Source: Hypholoma sublateritium FD-334 SS-4 (Eukaryota > Basidiomycota > Agaricomycetes > Agaricales > Strophariaceae). Taken from it: a stretch of 64,000 nt of DNA. The translations under genes were made by a program, and so were the position numbers. The stretch covers positions 1 through 64,000 of the forward strand of contig KN817544.1 of assembly GCA_000827495.1 (NCBI GenBank), in the 5' to 3' direction. Under the pieces are notes generated by a model, which was given only the letters and a program-made list of their open reading frames with translations, was not told the DNA's origin and ran no database searches. Below, in pieces: positions 22,547-34,011 of this stretch (positions are counted from its first letter, which is position 1; each line of letters opens with the position of its first letter).

Positions 22547-25500
22547 TCACTTGGACAGCGCCATGGCACCGATCATGCCAAACGACATCCCAGCGTTTGC
22601 CGGAGCGATTGCGCGCCCGTCCTTTTCCTTCTCCGCGCGCTTCTTCTCCTTCGCGAATGACGCCGCCCATGCGCTGTCCGACTCAGACGCCTCCTCACTC
22701 TCGAGCGTCGCCTTCTTCTTCGGCCGCGTCAGGAAGCGCGCGAACGACGATGTGCTTCCCGCGCTCTTCATCGTTGGGCTCATTGCGCCGCCGCCGTCCG
22801 CCGACGCCGACACCGCGACCGCGAGCCCCGGCGGCGCGGGGATCGGCGGCACGTGCCGCCGCGGGGTGTATTCGCCGTCGCTGCCCACGGACGCGCCTCC
22901 GGACGCGGACACCGCCGCCCAGCCACGCGCCGAGGCACGCGCGGGGTACTCGCCGTCCGCGCGCGCGGTGAGCACCTGGTACTCGTCGTCCGTCGTCGGC
23001 GCGTCGCTTTCGTCGTACGTCCCGCGCCGCGCGCGCGGGACTGAGCCGTCGCTCGCGGATGTGACGAACGGCGGCGCGCCGGGGGCGAGGCCGCCTGCGG
23101 GGGGCGCCATCGCGCCGCCCTCGCCCGCGGGCGTCGACTCGTGGCGGCGCACGCGCAGGGGCGCGATGCCGCTCGACCCGCTTCCGCTACCGGGCGGCCA
23201 CGCGGCGTACGAGTCTTGCGCCGAGCGGAGATTCGGATTCGCGTCGGGGTCGACCCTGGCGCTAGCGTGGCGCGGCGGCGATGCATGCTGCGGCTGCGAG
23301 CGTGCGAGCGAGCCATGCTCGGACATGTCGCCGGTGCTCTTCTTCGTGGGTATTTGATTCTGGTGCGGCGTCGCCGGCGCGTCCATCTCCGAGTCGTCTT
23401 CGGGCTCGCCGCCGCGCGTATCTTTAGAGGGGTGACAAGGGTGCGTGTTAATAATTTAGTCACATATCAGATGTGTCCGACATGCACACAACAGATGAAA
23501 ACAAAAGGAGGAGGAGAGCGGGGGGAAAGCACACACGACAGCATACACGGGAAGGAGATGGGCCAGCCAGCCTCCTACTTACTATATCCAGAACTACTCG
23601 CACCGCTGTCCGTCATAGAACGCCACTTCGCGTCCGACGTCCCGCGCGGCCGGGATAAGTATTTATTAGAGGACCCGCTCCCTCCGCCGTTCATCCCGCT
23701 GTCCTGGCTCTCCAGCTGGTGGCGCGAGCTGGTGCCCGCCCCGTTGTTCTCCTTTTCCGAGCGACGTGGCGGGCGCTTTTGCGTATACGACTGCGATGAA
23801 CGATGCGTTAGTCACCATGCCAAACCGACAAAACGGGCGCTGTAGCCGGGCCCGGCGTCGCACGTACCATGACAGTCTTCAGCGCGCTGTTCGAGTTATT
23901 AATGGCCGATCAGCGACCACCGAAGCAGACGAGCAGCTGCAACTTACCGGATTTGGAGGCTGCGGGAACTGCACAGCGTCGCGACCTCGTACACGCCCAC
24001 AGACGTCGAGTTTGACAGCGAGCGGTGCATCGCGTGCTTCACCAGCGACTCGAGGTGGCCGATGCGGTAATTCGTCGCGAGGATCAGCAGCTGGCTGAGC
24101 ACTGTAGGTGTGTGCTGTAGCGGCGTGATCAGCGCTAGCGAGTAGAAGTACTGCAGCAGCGCCAGCGTCACCGCATACGTCTCGGAGAGGTGGAACGCGC
24201 GCGGTGTCAGCCGCGGGTCGACGCGTGGCTCCGTGATGCCCTCGCCTGCGACCTCGGGGAGCGGGATGTGCATCGACGACGTAGGGAGCCCCTCGAGCGT
24301 CGACGTCGCCTTGCTTAGGAACTGCTTCCGCTGCTCCTTGAACCACGGCCAGCGCTCCTCCAGGATCTTCCGCGAGCACTGGATCCGCTGCCCGTCGTCG
24401 CACACGATTTCGAAGTCGGTCAGCACGCGCTCCTCGAGCGCCGCGAGCCCGAGCTCCTGCATCCGCACGTCCAGTTTTAGCGGCGGCGGCTTATAAATGC
24501 CGAAGGCTTCCAGGTCGACGACGGCGACGTGGTCCCAGCTCAGCAGCCGGCGATTATAGTCGTCCACGAGGTTACCGTGCCGGTTTCCAAAGATGAGGAA
24601 CTTGTTGGCGTCTGGCCAGAGACAGCCCCGGAACCACGATCCTGTCTCGATTGCCTTGCCTGGGTCGATGCGCGACCAAGTCATGGTGGAGAGATCGAGG
24701 ACCCAAATAGAAAATGATTGATAGCTATGCGCGAGATATGTGCCTGCGATGATCAGGTGTGATCCCAGAACAGCGCCAGTGGGGAACCGCAGGCCTGGCG
24801 GACATGTAGTCCCTGACATTGAAGCAGAGCGGTCTTGAATGGTGAAATCGGCGTCTGGGAGCGGTGAAAAGACTTCGAGCTCCCGTTTGACATCAGTAAA
24901 CTGCGAGATGGTGAGCGCCCCCATCAATGAACTGACAATGGAAACGCACATTATAATTGCTGTACAGATAGATATCGCTGGGATCATCTTCTGTGGGCGT
25001 CACGGAATAAGGGAGATGGATCAAGCTTTCTGACGGGGTGGCATCGGCGAAGGTGGTTTTGGAATGGGGGAATCGACTGCCGACTGGACCAAGCAAGGTC
25101 GCAGCCTGCAGATCTACGTGCGGCGAGCGGACGGCGGTGTCAGAGCAGACTGCGACGCTGCGATAGGTGCCGCAATGGCGCGGATAGTCCCGTCGCTGGA
25201 TCCACTGCTTGGATGAAAGGTCGAAGACACACACGTCGTCCAGCCATGTATTGAAGAAATCTTGGCCGCCGATTATGAATAACCTGTCGGCTGTCACAGA
25301 GGACAGATGCGCGTAGCGGGCGCGCGGGAGGAACTGATCGGGCTCGGGAGATGGAGGTGGCAGCGGTAGCCAGTGGCCAGAAGCCAGGTCGTAGAAGCGG
25401 ACGTCGTTGAGTACACAGAGCTCTTCGGGGTTATTAGACTCCGGCTGGTTGCTCATCCCGCCAAAAACGATGAGATGGCCGTTCCCTGAGATATGGGTAC

Positions 25501-25899
25501 TTTAGAACAATACTATTTGAGCCATGAGAGGGATCGGAACGCACAGGAGTCTGCGCTGTGAAAGTATCGCGGGCGGGGGATGTCATCTTCGGGGAATGCT
25601 GGTATGTGTTCCCAGACAAAAGTCTCCAAGTCGAATACGTAGAGGTCCGACACCATCCTGCGTTCCGTCACCAGTCTGCCGCCCTGTATCGCAAATCAGA
25701 ATAGCGGCATTGAACGCAGCGTACATCTCACTCACGAAAAGATACATTTTTGAGCCGACGACCGTTGTCGAGGCGCCCTATACGAGGATGATAAATAACA
25801 GAACCTAGTCGAAGCCGAGAGACATACGACGAGTTTTGCGGGCACATCGCCTGTGGTCTTCCTGCAGAACGTGGTCAGGTCATAGATGGAGTGCAGCAT
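22547..25899 (-). CDS. Kelch-repeat and BTB-fold protein, Ral2-like
   Basis: Eight reverse-strand exons (25899-25828, 25777-25736, 25683-25545, 25485-24950, 24900-23948, 23886-23868, 23790-23583, 23421-22547) give 947 residues. The N-terminal half is a kelch beta-propeller: GASTTVVGSKMYLFGGR, ARYFHSADSW.GHLIVFGG, LPRARYAHLSS...RLFIIGGQD and FGNRHG. A BTB-like stretch follows (TDFEIVCDDGQRIQCSRKIL) with a helical region (LVKHAMHRSLS). The last 300 residues are low-complexity Ser/Pro/Ala with a final conserved-looking MSFGMIGAMALSK. The order kelch then BTB is that of fission-yeast Ral2, which helps activate Ras1 in mating and cell shape; that function is inferred only by likeness. The start at 25899 is the first ATG after an in-frame stop at 25956; an additional 5' exon is possible. 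Confidence 0.8.
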
Positions 25900-26582
25900 T
25901 GCCAGGCAAGCCGGGAGCGAGGAGGAGATGGAGAGCGGTGCACAAGGACCCAATTATCCGCCAACAATGTTCAATCAAGCGCACGGCCATCCCCGGGCGG
26001 GCCTCCATTTGGTAAGTCAACGGCCGTCCCGCGTGGCACAAATCAGGGGGTGTCCAGATCCTCACACCTATCCAAGACGTATGTCGGGCAGTGCGACCAA
26101 TGCGCTGAACTGATCTGATTCCCCCTTTTTGTAGCGACCAACTGCATCGGATTCATGTAAGAAAATCAGTATCAGACCGAGAACTTGTGGTGGGCTGAGA
26201 AACAGATCGCCGCGGTTCCAATGGATAGAACTTGCTCAATGCTTCAATGCTATGTCACCTATGCCAATCCCAACAACAATCATGACGATTCGATCAACCC
26301 TTTTTCATTTCCTAACATGCCGGAGAGAGAAACTAACCTCAGATGCAGTCTCATCTCGCTCACCTGCACGGCGGAGATAGCACAGACTGCAAGCAATTTT
26401 GTTCAGTGGAATTGTGAGTGTCGAATTCCGGGTATCTATTACAATTCTTTGTCTGGAACACACTTGCGTTGGGAGCTTCGCGGGTGGCCTTCATGGTGAA
26501 CGTCGAATTGAACATTAGGCGCTCAACGTTCAACTACTAAGCGCCCACGCCAGCAGGCCGCAGCCCGAATGGAACCCCCTAA
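25900..26582. other. Intergenic, kelch-gene promoter side
   Basis: Only short frames without domains. Contains the upstream region of the kelch gene and the 3' flank of the next reverse-strand gene. Nothing else seen. Confidence 0.55.
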
Positions 26583-27576
26583 TCAATCAAGCTGCCTACT
26601 CAATGAAATACTTCCCACCTCGTACTTTGCCTTCCATGCCAGAGTAACCATGACATACTTGAACCGCGCGCCGTCCGGACCAGGAACGCATCTGCACGAC
26701 CACACCTCGACGGCCGGGTTGTACCGCAGGCGGTGGTCCAGCCGGCTCTCGTACTGCATGCGCGCCGCCACGCACCCCCCTGTCGTCAGCACGCGCGCTC
26801 CCGGGAGGTGGAACCGCCACCTGCTCATCGCCTCGGCGGTCGCCCGCAGCTACAGCCAGTAAACACGCCGCCAACGCTTGCCCACAAAAAATACAGCGCC
26901 GCACCTTGTCCTCATAGCGCGCCTGCGCCTCGACGTCGATTTCCAGCCGCTCGAGCCCGCGTACGCGGCCCAGCTCGCACCCGCAGCGCGGCGCGACATC
27001 GAGCCCGTCGCGCCGCGCGCCTGGGGCCCACCGCCAATCAGCGTGCCGGATCGTCACCCTGATCCGCCGTGCCTGCACCTCCGGCGCGCGGCACATCGCC
27101 GGCAGCTGCGCTTCGAGCCAGTCGACCGTCGCGAAGACGTGAACGGTGCCCACCGCGCGCCGCTGCTCGGGCGTGAGCCGCCGGAAGAAGCGCCCGACGC
27201 GCAGCGCGCTGGCCGCCTGCGTGTTTTGCGTCGCCGCGGTGCGCGGCGTGCGGCCCACGGGCGGCCCGGGGTGGCGGGTGCACCAGAAGACGTGCTCGTT
27301 CTGCGCGAGTGGGAGGTCGTGCGTCTCACAATAAATCCGGCGACATGTCTGGAGCAAAGCGGTGCATATAAGCTGGTGGTAGCAGTATCCTGGCCTGCGG
27401 TAGTGTGCGGTGAGGGGGTATGGGCGGGTGAGATCGTCATAACTGAGAAGTGCCAAACAAAATACATGGTTTCTGATTTCAGCTGGAAAGCGAGTGAATA
27501 GAGGGCAACTAGATTGAGGATTCAAGTTGGCGAATCCATGTAATTTGGAGATAAGACTTTGTTCGTTGTACGCCAT
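26583..27576 (-). CDS. F-box/DUF7730-like protein, divergent paralogue
   Basis: Two exons (27576-26905 and 26849-26583) give 312 residues. The head matches the two relatives in this window: CPLFTRFPAEIRN.VF.LALLSYDD, RPYPL, YYRRPGY, CRR.Y.ETHDL and EHVFW, followed by LTPEQRRAV..VHVFA and GLERLEIDVEAQA.YE. The LP.EIR core resembles the short F-box-like or DUF7730 domains common in fungi, which are thought to act as substrate adaptors; no function is established. The last exon (RYNPAVEVWSC, KYVMVTLAWK) differs from the relatives but keeps the same intron position, directly after the E.-E/Y-E block. GC content in the middle is much higher than in the paralogue at 28158. Confidence 0.75.
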
Positions 27577-28157
27577 TATCGCCGCAAACTACGTGCACGG
27601 ATTTCTTGGATGAGGAGCATCTGGACGACGACTTGCCCTCGACTTTATGTGAACATGCAATGGCAAATTGTGATCAACTCTTGATTTTATAATCAGGGCT
27701 ATGTCGGTCACTTTGCTGTCCAAATGGCGGGTATCAAAGCTAATGGATAAGGCTTTCTCTTAATAGAAGATTTCTTGGGCTATAACATGATAATCAGTTC
27801 ATCAGCTTTAACCAATGGCAAAGCTGCGCATAAAAAATCATGGGACGTGATTTGAGAACAATTCCATCTGCACAAGGTCCGCGGGCTGATACCATTATCA
27901 ATGACACCTTCAAGGGGAACTATAAATGAAAATAATAAATCAATCTGTTATTTTGGTGCCATTTCAAGCTCGAGCTCAATTGAATCTATAATGAAAAGAT
28001 CGATTTTCCATCATCGGAATTACAAGGGGTTTAAGGCAGTATGCTGATAACACAGCTGGATCTAATTCCTGGACCTTATCTTCATGACCGTCTGTGCTCG
28101 AAGATATTTTAGAGCTCACACTCACTGTGTAGGTTCCAGAGAAAGCATTGGACAGAA
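27577..28157. other. Intergenic; contains the outer part of arm 2
   Basis: Bases from 27725 onward belong to the inverted duplication. Between 27577 and 27724 nothing is recognised apart from the promoter side of the gene ending at 27576. Confidence 0.55.
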
Positions 28158-29482
28158 CTAGTCCTTTCTCTTGCGCCGGACAACCCTCCCCGAAGGCGTC
28201 CCCTGCCTGGGTTTCGCTGTCCAAACAAGTCTCATGACTACAAAGCCAAACTTCGCCGGTCCTAAGATATACCTTCGCTTCCACGAGTAACAAAATAGAA
28301 CGTTGTCAAGGACAGGGATCGCCTCCACGTTGGTCATATATCGCGCTCTTGTGACCTCGTTGCCCACCGTGGTCAACACGCGCCCTTTAGGCAGATTGAA
28401 TGTGCGCTTAAATTGAGCCTTGGAAGCTTCCTCGACCTATACAGGTATATGGCATGTCAGTTTATTGCTGGTTGGATAATAAAATTGCACCTACTTGCAC
28501 TTCGTAGTCGGACATTGCCTCCACTTCGATCTCCAGCCGCTCCAGGCGGCCCATCTCCTGCAGTGCGAGCTCAGCCCGCGGCATCGTCAGGATCATCTCT
28601 GCTGCCCCGTCCGCGCCCATTTCCCCCTGGCTCCACTCCAAATTGCTGTATAGGTGTGTGATTTTCAAGAGTGTCGGGGACACTCCCAGTGCACGCAAGA
28701 CAGGCAGGTGCGTAGCGTTGAACCAGCTCAGCCTGCCAAAGACGTGGACGCAACGGACTGCCGAGCGTTGCTCGGCCGTCATGCACTGGAAGTATTTGTG
28801 GGGGTCCGCCGAGCGCGCCGTAGGGGCGACACGGTACTTGTCGCGTGCCCAGAATACGTGCTCGGTCTGCGCGACGACGAGGTCGTGTGTCTCGCTGTAT
28901 ACCCGGCGGCATGTGGCGAGCAGGGCGGTGGCGATGAGCTGGTAGTGCGTGTACCCCGGCCGGCGATAGTATTCGTCGAGCGGATATGGGCGCGCTGGGT
29001 CGTCGTAGCTCAGAAGCGCAAGGGAGTATATCTCGAAGCGGATTTCGGATGGTAGGATGCAGAAAAGCGGACATACGGCTTGAGGGTCGAATACATTAGC
29101 GTCAAGCTGTGCGAGTAGACTGTGTTGCGAAGCGGTCACTTGAGGAGGCATTGGGGAAGTGATGTCGGATGGAGAGTTTTCTGTGGCTCTCGGTCCATCC
29201 ATACTTTAAAGTGAATGGCTCTTGACACCGGCCCAGGAATAATCAAGCGTGGTGACTCTGCACGATACACTGCGTCACCGCTTCAATGACTCGACTCGGA
29301 TATACAAGCTGAGTCACAGACCTTGTAGAGGTAATCGGGTCCTGTCAGATGTCTGTTAGGCAGTTAAGCACTTGCTTGATACTTTTAGAAAGACACAAGG
29401 ACAGATTGATTGGAGATAGACATGCGATCCGGGCCTGAAGACCCAGCTGGAAATGGCTCAGTATCAAGCAAAGTAGTCTCCC
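27725..29482 (-). repeat. Arm 2 of the 1.76 kb inverted duplication
   Basis: Reverse-complement partner of 9417-11178, separated from it by about 16.5 kb. It contains the intact gene 28158-29202 plus flanks. Similarity in the flanks is patchy (substitutions and small indels), so the duplication is not recent. No flanking direct repeats are visible here, unlike around arm 1. Confidence 0.75.
28158..29202 (-). CDS. F-box/DUF7730-like protein, intact paralogue
   Basis: Exons 29202-28495 and 28436-28158 encode 328 residues, starting at an ATG that the copy at 9756 has lost. Family blocks are CPLFCILPSEIRFEIYSLA, RPYPLDEYYRRPGY, CRRVYSETHDL, EHVFWA, MTAEQRSAVRCVHVFG, LERLEIEVEAMSDYE, then after the 58-bp intron FNLPKGRVLTTVGNEVTRAR and a basic C-terminus (RVVRRKRKD). 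The early LP.EIR..I...AL core is F-box/DUF7730-like. A regulatory or adaptor role is only a guess. It faces PDX3 across a shared intergenic region that contains the end of arm 2. Confidence 0.8.
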
Positions 29483-29822
29483 GTAACCAGACAATAGTTC
29501 CGGGCCTTTTATAATATTGGGACTCCTCTATAAAGATTTGGATATCCAAAGCGTTGCCAGGCGTTGCCTAGTCCCAAAGCGTGAGGAAAGAACGCGTTGA
29601 GAGGTCGACCTTCGAATTCCACGATGTGCCAACGGTGTGCGTCATACTCGATATATCTATGTGCCTTTGCCACTTCCCGGAGGTTCTGAAGCATTACATA
29701 GGAAGTGGAAAGGAGAGTGCAAGGATACAACAAGGATAGGAAGAAAAGACAAATTCAACCAACTCCACTATCGTCGGCGATTGCCGCCTGAGAAGGGACT
29801 CTGCGTCGGCGCACTTCCCGAT
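29203..29822. other. Divergent intergenic region between the F-box-like gene and PDX3
   Basis: 29203-29482 is the upstream part of arm 2 and similar to 9417-9755. The remaining 340 bp include the PDX3 promoter side. No gene seen. Confidence 0.6.
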
Positions 29823-30688
29823 ATGGCTTGCCGCAATCATGTCCTTCGCTTCGCCCCCTCCATCCGTCCCCGCATATTCAAGAGACTCGTTTCAACTGAA
29901 AGGCCACTATCAGCGCACAGTCTCTTGACCAAGCAAGTACCCATGGACGTGGTCATTGAGCAGCCTGAGCCGGACAAGATCAAGATCCTTCCGCATGTCC
30001 AATACGTCACCAAGGACCATCTCACCCCGCAGAACGCTGCGCCGTCGCCCCTCGACCAGTTCCGGGCGTGGTTCAAGGAGGCTGTCGAGGGCGGGAAAGT
30101 CAACGAGCCCGAGGCTATGTCGCTCTCCACCGTCGCCGCGTCGGGTGTACCCTCTGCACGCATCGTCCTCCTCAAGCAGGTCGATCACAGTGGCTTCGTC
30201 TTCTTTACCAATTACACGTCGCGCAAGTCTCAGGAACTGGAGGGAAACCCGCATGCGGCTCTTGTGCTCTATTGGCGCGAGGTGCACCGGTCGGTGAGGG
30301 TCATCGGACGGGTGGAGAAGCTCACGAGACAGGAGAGCGAGGAGTATTTCCTCAGTCGGCCAATTGGCAGTCAGCTAGGCGCATGGGCAAGCAAGCAAAG
30401 CACGGCCATAGGCGAGGGCGAGCTCGAGACGCGGCTCAAGAAAGTCGAAGATAAATTTGGAGGGGCGGTGCCTACACCCGATTTTTGGGGCGGTTGGCGG
30501 GTGATTCCAGAGTCAGTTAATCATGTTCTTATTAAATTGTGGACCTTTTTAAACACCTGTAACCTTTCAGTGAGGTCGAGTTCTGGAGTGGGAAACCTTC
30601 TAGATTGCATGACCGCGTGCACTACATCCGCGAAGATGGCCCCTCTGGCGAGGAGCCTCAGTGGAAGATTGAAAGACTGTCCCCCTAA
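29823..30688 (+). CDS. PDX3: Pyridoxamine/pyridoxine 5'-phosphate oxidase
   Basis: Two exons (29823-30511 and 30571-30688) encode 268 residues. The enzyme oxidises PNP or PMP to pyridoxal 5'-phosphate using FMN and oxygen, the last step of vitamin B6 salvage. FMN-binding blocks are visible: [56 protein letters not shown]. The C-terminal PNPOx signature [14 protein letters not shown] is formed in the second exon, and the protein ends in ERLSP like other family members. The first 45 residues are basic and poor in acidic residues, which could be a mitochondrial targeting extension; a second ATG in the PMDVV context would give a cytosolic form. It is convergent with the aldolase gene, with only 148 bp between the stops. 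Confidence 0.92.
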
Positions 30689-30836
30689 GACAAATGTAAC
30701 TTTAGAAGTATAAGGAAGCATTGAAATAACTACACTCTCTCAAGACCGGAGAGATCCCAGGTCACCCGAATTGTCTTTATATTGTACAAACCATCGAGGA
30801 TGTCAGAAATTACAGGTGCACCCCAACTGGACTTGT

Positions 30837-32190
30837 TTACGAGACTACCCCCCTGGCAGCATGCGAACATTCTTTGGACATCTGTATTATTTTTGCCTTT
30901 GTTCCATTGTCGTCTCCCTTGGCCCAGATCTTCATCGCCTCGCCTTGCAACGCTCTTCCGTAGGAAAACGTCAGCGGAGGCAGTCTGGAAAATGGAGAAG
31001 TCGGGGAAGACGCCAGGACGAGAGCGTTCACAGCTGCCAGATATCGCGTCGCCGTGGCTGGAGGTAACCCTCCTGAACAGGTGCAAGATAATCGACATTA
31101 AATTCCTTGGTGGCCTCACTGAAAATATCACGTACCAGATAAAAATAAAACCCCCGGCACCGCGGGGGGCACTGAACGAGATAGGAGGGTCACCGTAGCA
31201 AGGGCAATATCTTCTGGTGTAACATTTGCCCGCGAAGGGTGCTTCAAACCGGGCTGGGGGAAAGATGGCTTGATGAGCGAGCCTAAATAATCTGTCATTT
31301 CAAATTCGCAGTACAGCCTGCAAATACTCCTTCACCTTCGAGGAGAACGCCATGCGTCTTCATCCGCTCATAAATCATACTAATCGCTTTTTCGTGCACC
31401 TCGGTACTCCTCGCCAAATCTGCGTCGCTCGAAAATTCGACGTCGGGCTCGACGATGGGGACCAATCCCGCCTGTTGGCTGACCGCAGCAAATTGCGCGA
31501 GCGTCTCCGCCTGTATCTCAAGCGAGATTTGCGTAGGGAATCCGGTTACCGGCGCGCTGCAGGCGATTGGCGTACGCCATTTGGAGAAGCGCGCACCTGC
31601 CGCGCGCGCGGCTTGGAGCTTCGGGAGGAGGTCATCGAGCCCCTGCACCACGAACTCGTCCTCGGAGAGCGGGATGGGCGCCAGCTCGCCGTTCGCACGC
31701 ACACCGGGTATGATGCCCTTGTCGGCGAGGAGGCTCGCGAGCTTGAAATCGAGGACTGTCTCGGCGTGCATTATTACCCCGGAGATGTATTCTAAACAGG
31801 TTCATCAAGATCTTCCTGCTGGAAGTTTCCTATAATTTTTGTGCGCTACTTACCGCTCGGGGCAGCATCGTACACCACTTCCCTCCAGCGCTTTCTCCTC
31901 TCCCTGTTTTCTGCCTCAGTGAAGTGTGGCGCTGGTCCCTCACCTGCCGCTGTAACCAGCAGAGCATCCATTGCGTCGGGTGACTCGTCCGTGGCATACA
32001 CTCCCTTTCCCCTCGGGTTCACAAGAGCGATGGCCGTGGAGATGAGTTCATGGGCGACAAAGTGGGAGTGGTGTGGCGCGAGAGCGACCTTGATGTCCTC
32101 CCAGCCACTGATCTGGTCGCGGTTGACCTCGCTGCTGATGTCGGGAACGGAGAAAAGGTTGTGCGGGCTGCTGTATGTTGTCCTGGACAT
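30837..32190 (-). CDS. Class I fructose-bisphosphate aldolase
   Basis: Four reverse-strand exons (32190-31854, 31791-31336, 31282-31136, 31072-30837) give 391 residues, near the usual length. Class I landmarks are all traceable: KGVYATDES, GVIMHAETV, FSKWRTPI, GLVPIVEPDVE, LLEGSLIKPS with the Schiff-base lysine, VPGVLFLSGG, and SYGRALQGEAMK. The phosphate-binding lysine of the animal GIK.D block is replaced by arginine (PGVRANGE), and the terminal tyrosine is absent (ends ARGVVS). The enzyme would cleave fructose-1,6-bisphosphate in glycolysis or act on a related ketose. Most fungi rely on the zinc-dependent class II enzyme, so a class I copy is noteworthy. The junction at 31335-31283 is needed to restore the LIKP lysine; without it the protein would stop after LEGEGVF. 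Confidence 0.85.
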
Positions 32191-32599
32191 GGCTGGCTCT
32201 TGGGAGTTAGCTATGAGGGTGAGAGATCGATGCGAAGTGTAAAACAGTTGTCTGCTATATCCATGACCGTCTATTTATAGATTCTATCATGGGATGTGAG
32301 GGTTCCAGACAAGTCTGCTCCACAGTGTTGAGTTGGGTTGAGGAGTACATAATTTCCTTCTCAAAGTCTTAATTTCTAGAGATAACTGATTGCACATGGT
32401 TAGCTCAAAACTCAATGAAAGTGTGAATTCAGGATGGAGGGCGGCGAGGCCTTTTGTGGCACCGACATTCCGGCCCGGATGCTTTGGATGTGCTTGGCAA
32501 ATCCAAAAATGTTTGCCCCATGCCGGCCGAGCCGCCTCGGTCGACGCGCTGTTCAGCTCTTCCACCACGACCTTCCCCGTCGCCTCCTACTTCCTTCCG
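32191..32599. other. Divergent intergenic region
   Basis: Shared upstream region of the aldolase gene (left) and the small membrane protein (right). No additional gene seen. Confidence 0.55.
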
Positions 32600-33073
32600 A
32601 TGCTTGGTCTGAGAGGTACCCGGCATATACTTGTGCGACATGCTCTGAGAAGCAGGTATAACTCGACACAGGCCGCACCGCGCCCCATACCTAAGACGAG
32701 CGAGGCTGGCGAGGAATTTGGCCCCTCCTGGCAGTATACTGGATCGCGGGTAATCTCGTATCTAGTGATTCCAAGTGCGTAATTCATATTGCGGTTTTCC
32801 ATCTGTATAACTATGTCTCTCATCCCTTCGTCTGACAGGCGTCGGCGCATACGCCGTGTTCTTCTGGGATTTCGGCGAGCGCGAGCACGTATTCCAACCG
32901 GTCAGTTGCCACACTCCCTTCTGTAATACGAATAGCCTGCTGATTTCCCATAGGCTCGCCGTTGGGCTGCTGACACGATTAACGCCTTCTTTTCATTGTC
33001 GTCGGACGAGAAACAAGTGCAGTGGGAGGACAACGCGGACCAACCTGCCTCTGAGGACTCTACCTCCGCTTAA
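32600..33073 (+). CDS. Small probable mitochondrial membrane protein
   Basis: Three exons (32600-32774, 32839-32900, 32954-33073) splice in phase to 118 residues. The start is a basic, Arg-rich amphipathic segment (RGTRHILVRHALRSRY) typical of a mitochondrial presequence. A short polar stretch and one hydrophobic segment follow (ISYLVIPSVGAYAVFFW). The tail is acidic (VQWEDNADQPASEDS). I do not recognise a named family. The layout suggests a single-span inner-membrane protein, perhaps an accessory factor of respiration or assembly, but that is inference. Splice consistency over three exons supports it as a real gene. Confidence 0.65.
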
Positions 33074-34011
33074 CGGCAAACTCACTTGGGAAGCAGAAAC
33101 AAGGGCTGCCCAGAGCCTCAAAAATATCCCTCCAAGACGAGCCTGTGGAGTGGCGGAATTTCGTACCGGCGAATTTGGGCGAATAGAATGCGCAATTTGA
33201 GGTGTGACAATCTCCAAGGGTCGCATCCTGTCGATCTATTGTATTGCTGGGAGGGATCTCTGAGGCTGCGCGTTGATTTCTACATGTGTGTTGCCCAGAT
33301 GGTTATTTAGAGTTCAAAACTCCTGGATTATATACCCTATTCTTTATGCGCAGCATCAGTGCCCGTACTTCGCCGCCAAGGCCGGGGGAGGAGGTGTGGC
33401 CAAGATTGGGGCTCTTGTGTATGGTGAATATGCTGACGGAGTGATGTCTCCGACACTACGGACATTAAATACCCTGCGCGAGCCATTGGAGGCCATTGGG
33501 GGAGCTCTGCACAGCTTTTTGAATTCTGATGGGCCTTTCAGGAAGAATTTTGCACCATCCTACCATCTTTGGTTGGGTGTCTAAGTACATCTACTGCCCT
33601 TTGATCATCAGAAATTAAGTTTGGTTCATTTTATTATGAGGAACTCCGAGGCCAACGTTGAGACACCGTTTGATTCAATGCCAAATAACTGCCCTTATTT
33701 ATGGTGGAAGTAACAAACCCGAGAACGCCTAGTGAAGTTATAAATGACCATTTATTGACATACGGAAATACCGCGCGTACACCCAGAGCTGTCATCGTCC
33801 AGGAGGGCAATATGCTCGCTTACATCTAAGTTAGGCGCTTGATGGGCGTCTATTTGATGTTTGATGGGAGTTTGGCATTGGATCCTGTTTTTTCCTGAAT
33901 AAAATCATGCAGTTGGGACGACACCTTTGTCTATAAAGCCCATTCACAGATTTCCATAAGTACAATATTTGTTAATCGTTGTGAAGGAAAGATATAGACA
34001 ATATTGTGGAT
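33074..34011. other. Intergenic
   Basis: Region between the small membrane protein and the 3' end of the carboxylesterase. The frame at 33273-33584 lacks an ATG start and any domain and was not accepted. No feature recognised. Confidence 0.5.

Noticed and set aside
30771..31198. Forward frame of 139 codons
   Set aside because: It is the antisense of the last two aldolase exons, which have strong domain support.
33273..33584. Forward frame of about 100 codons
   Set aside because: Opens with TTG, no domain, no supporting splice sites.
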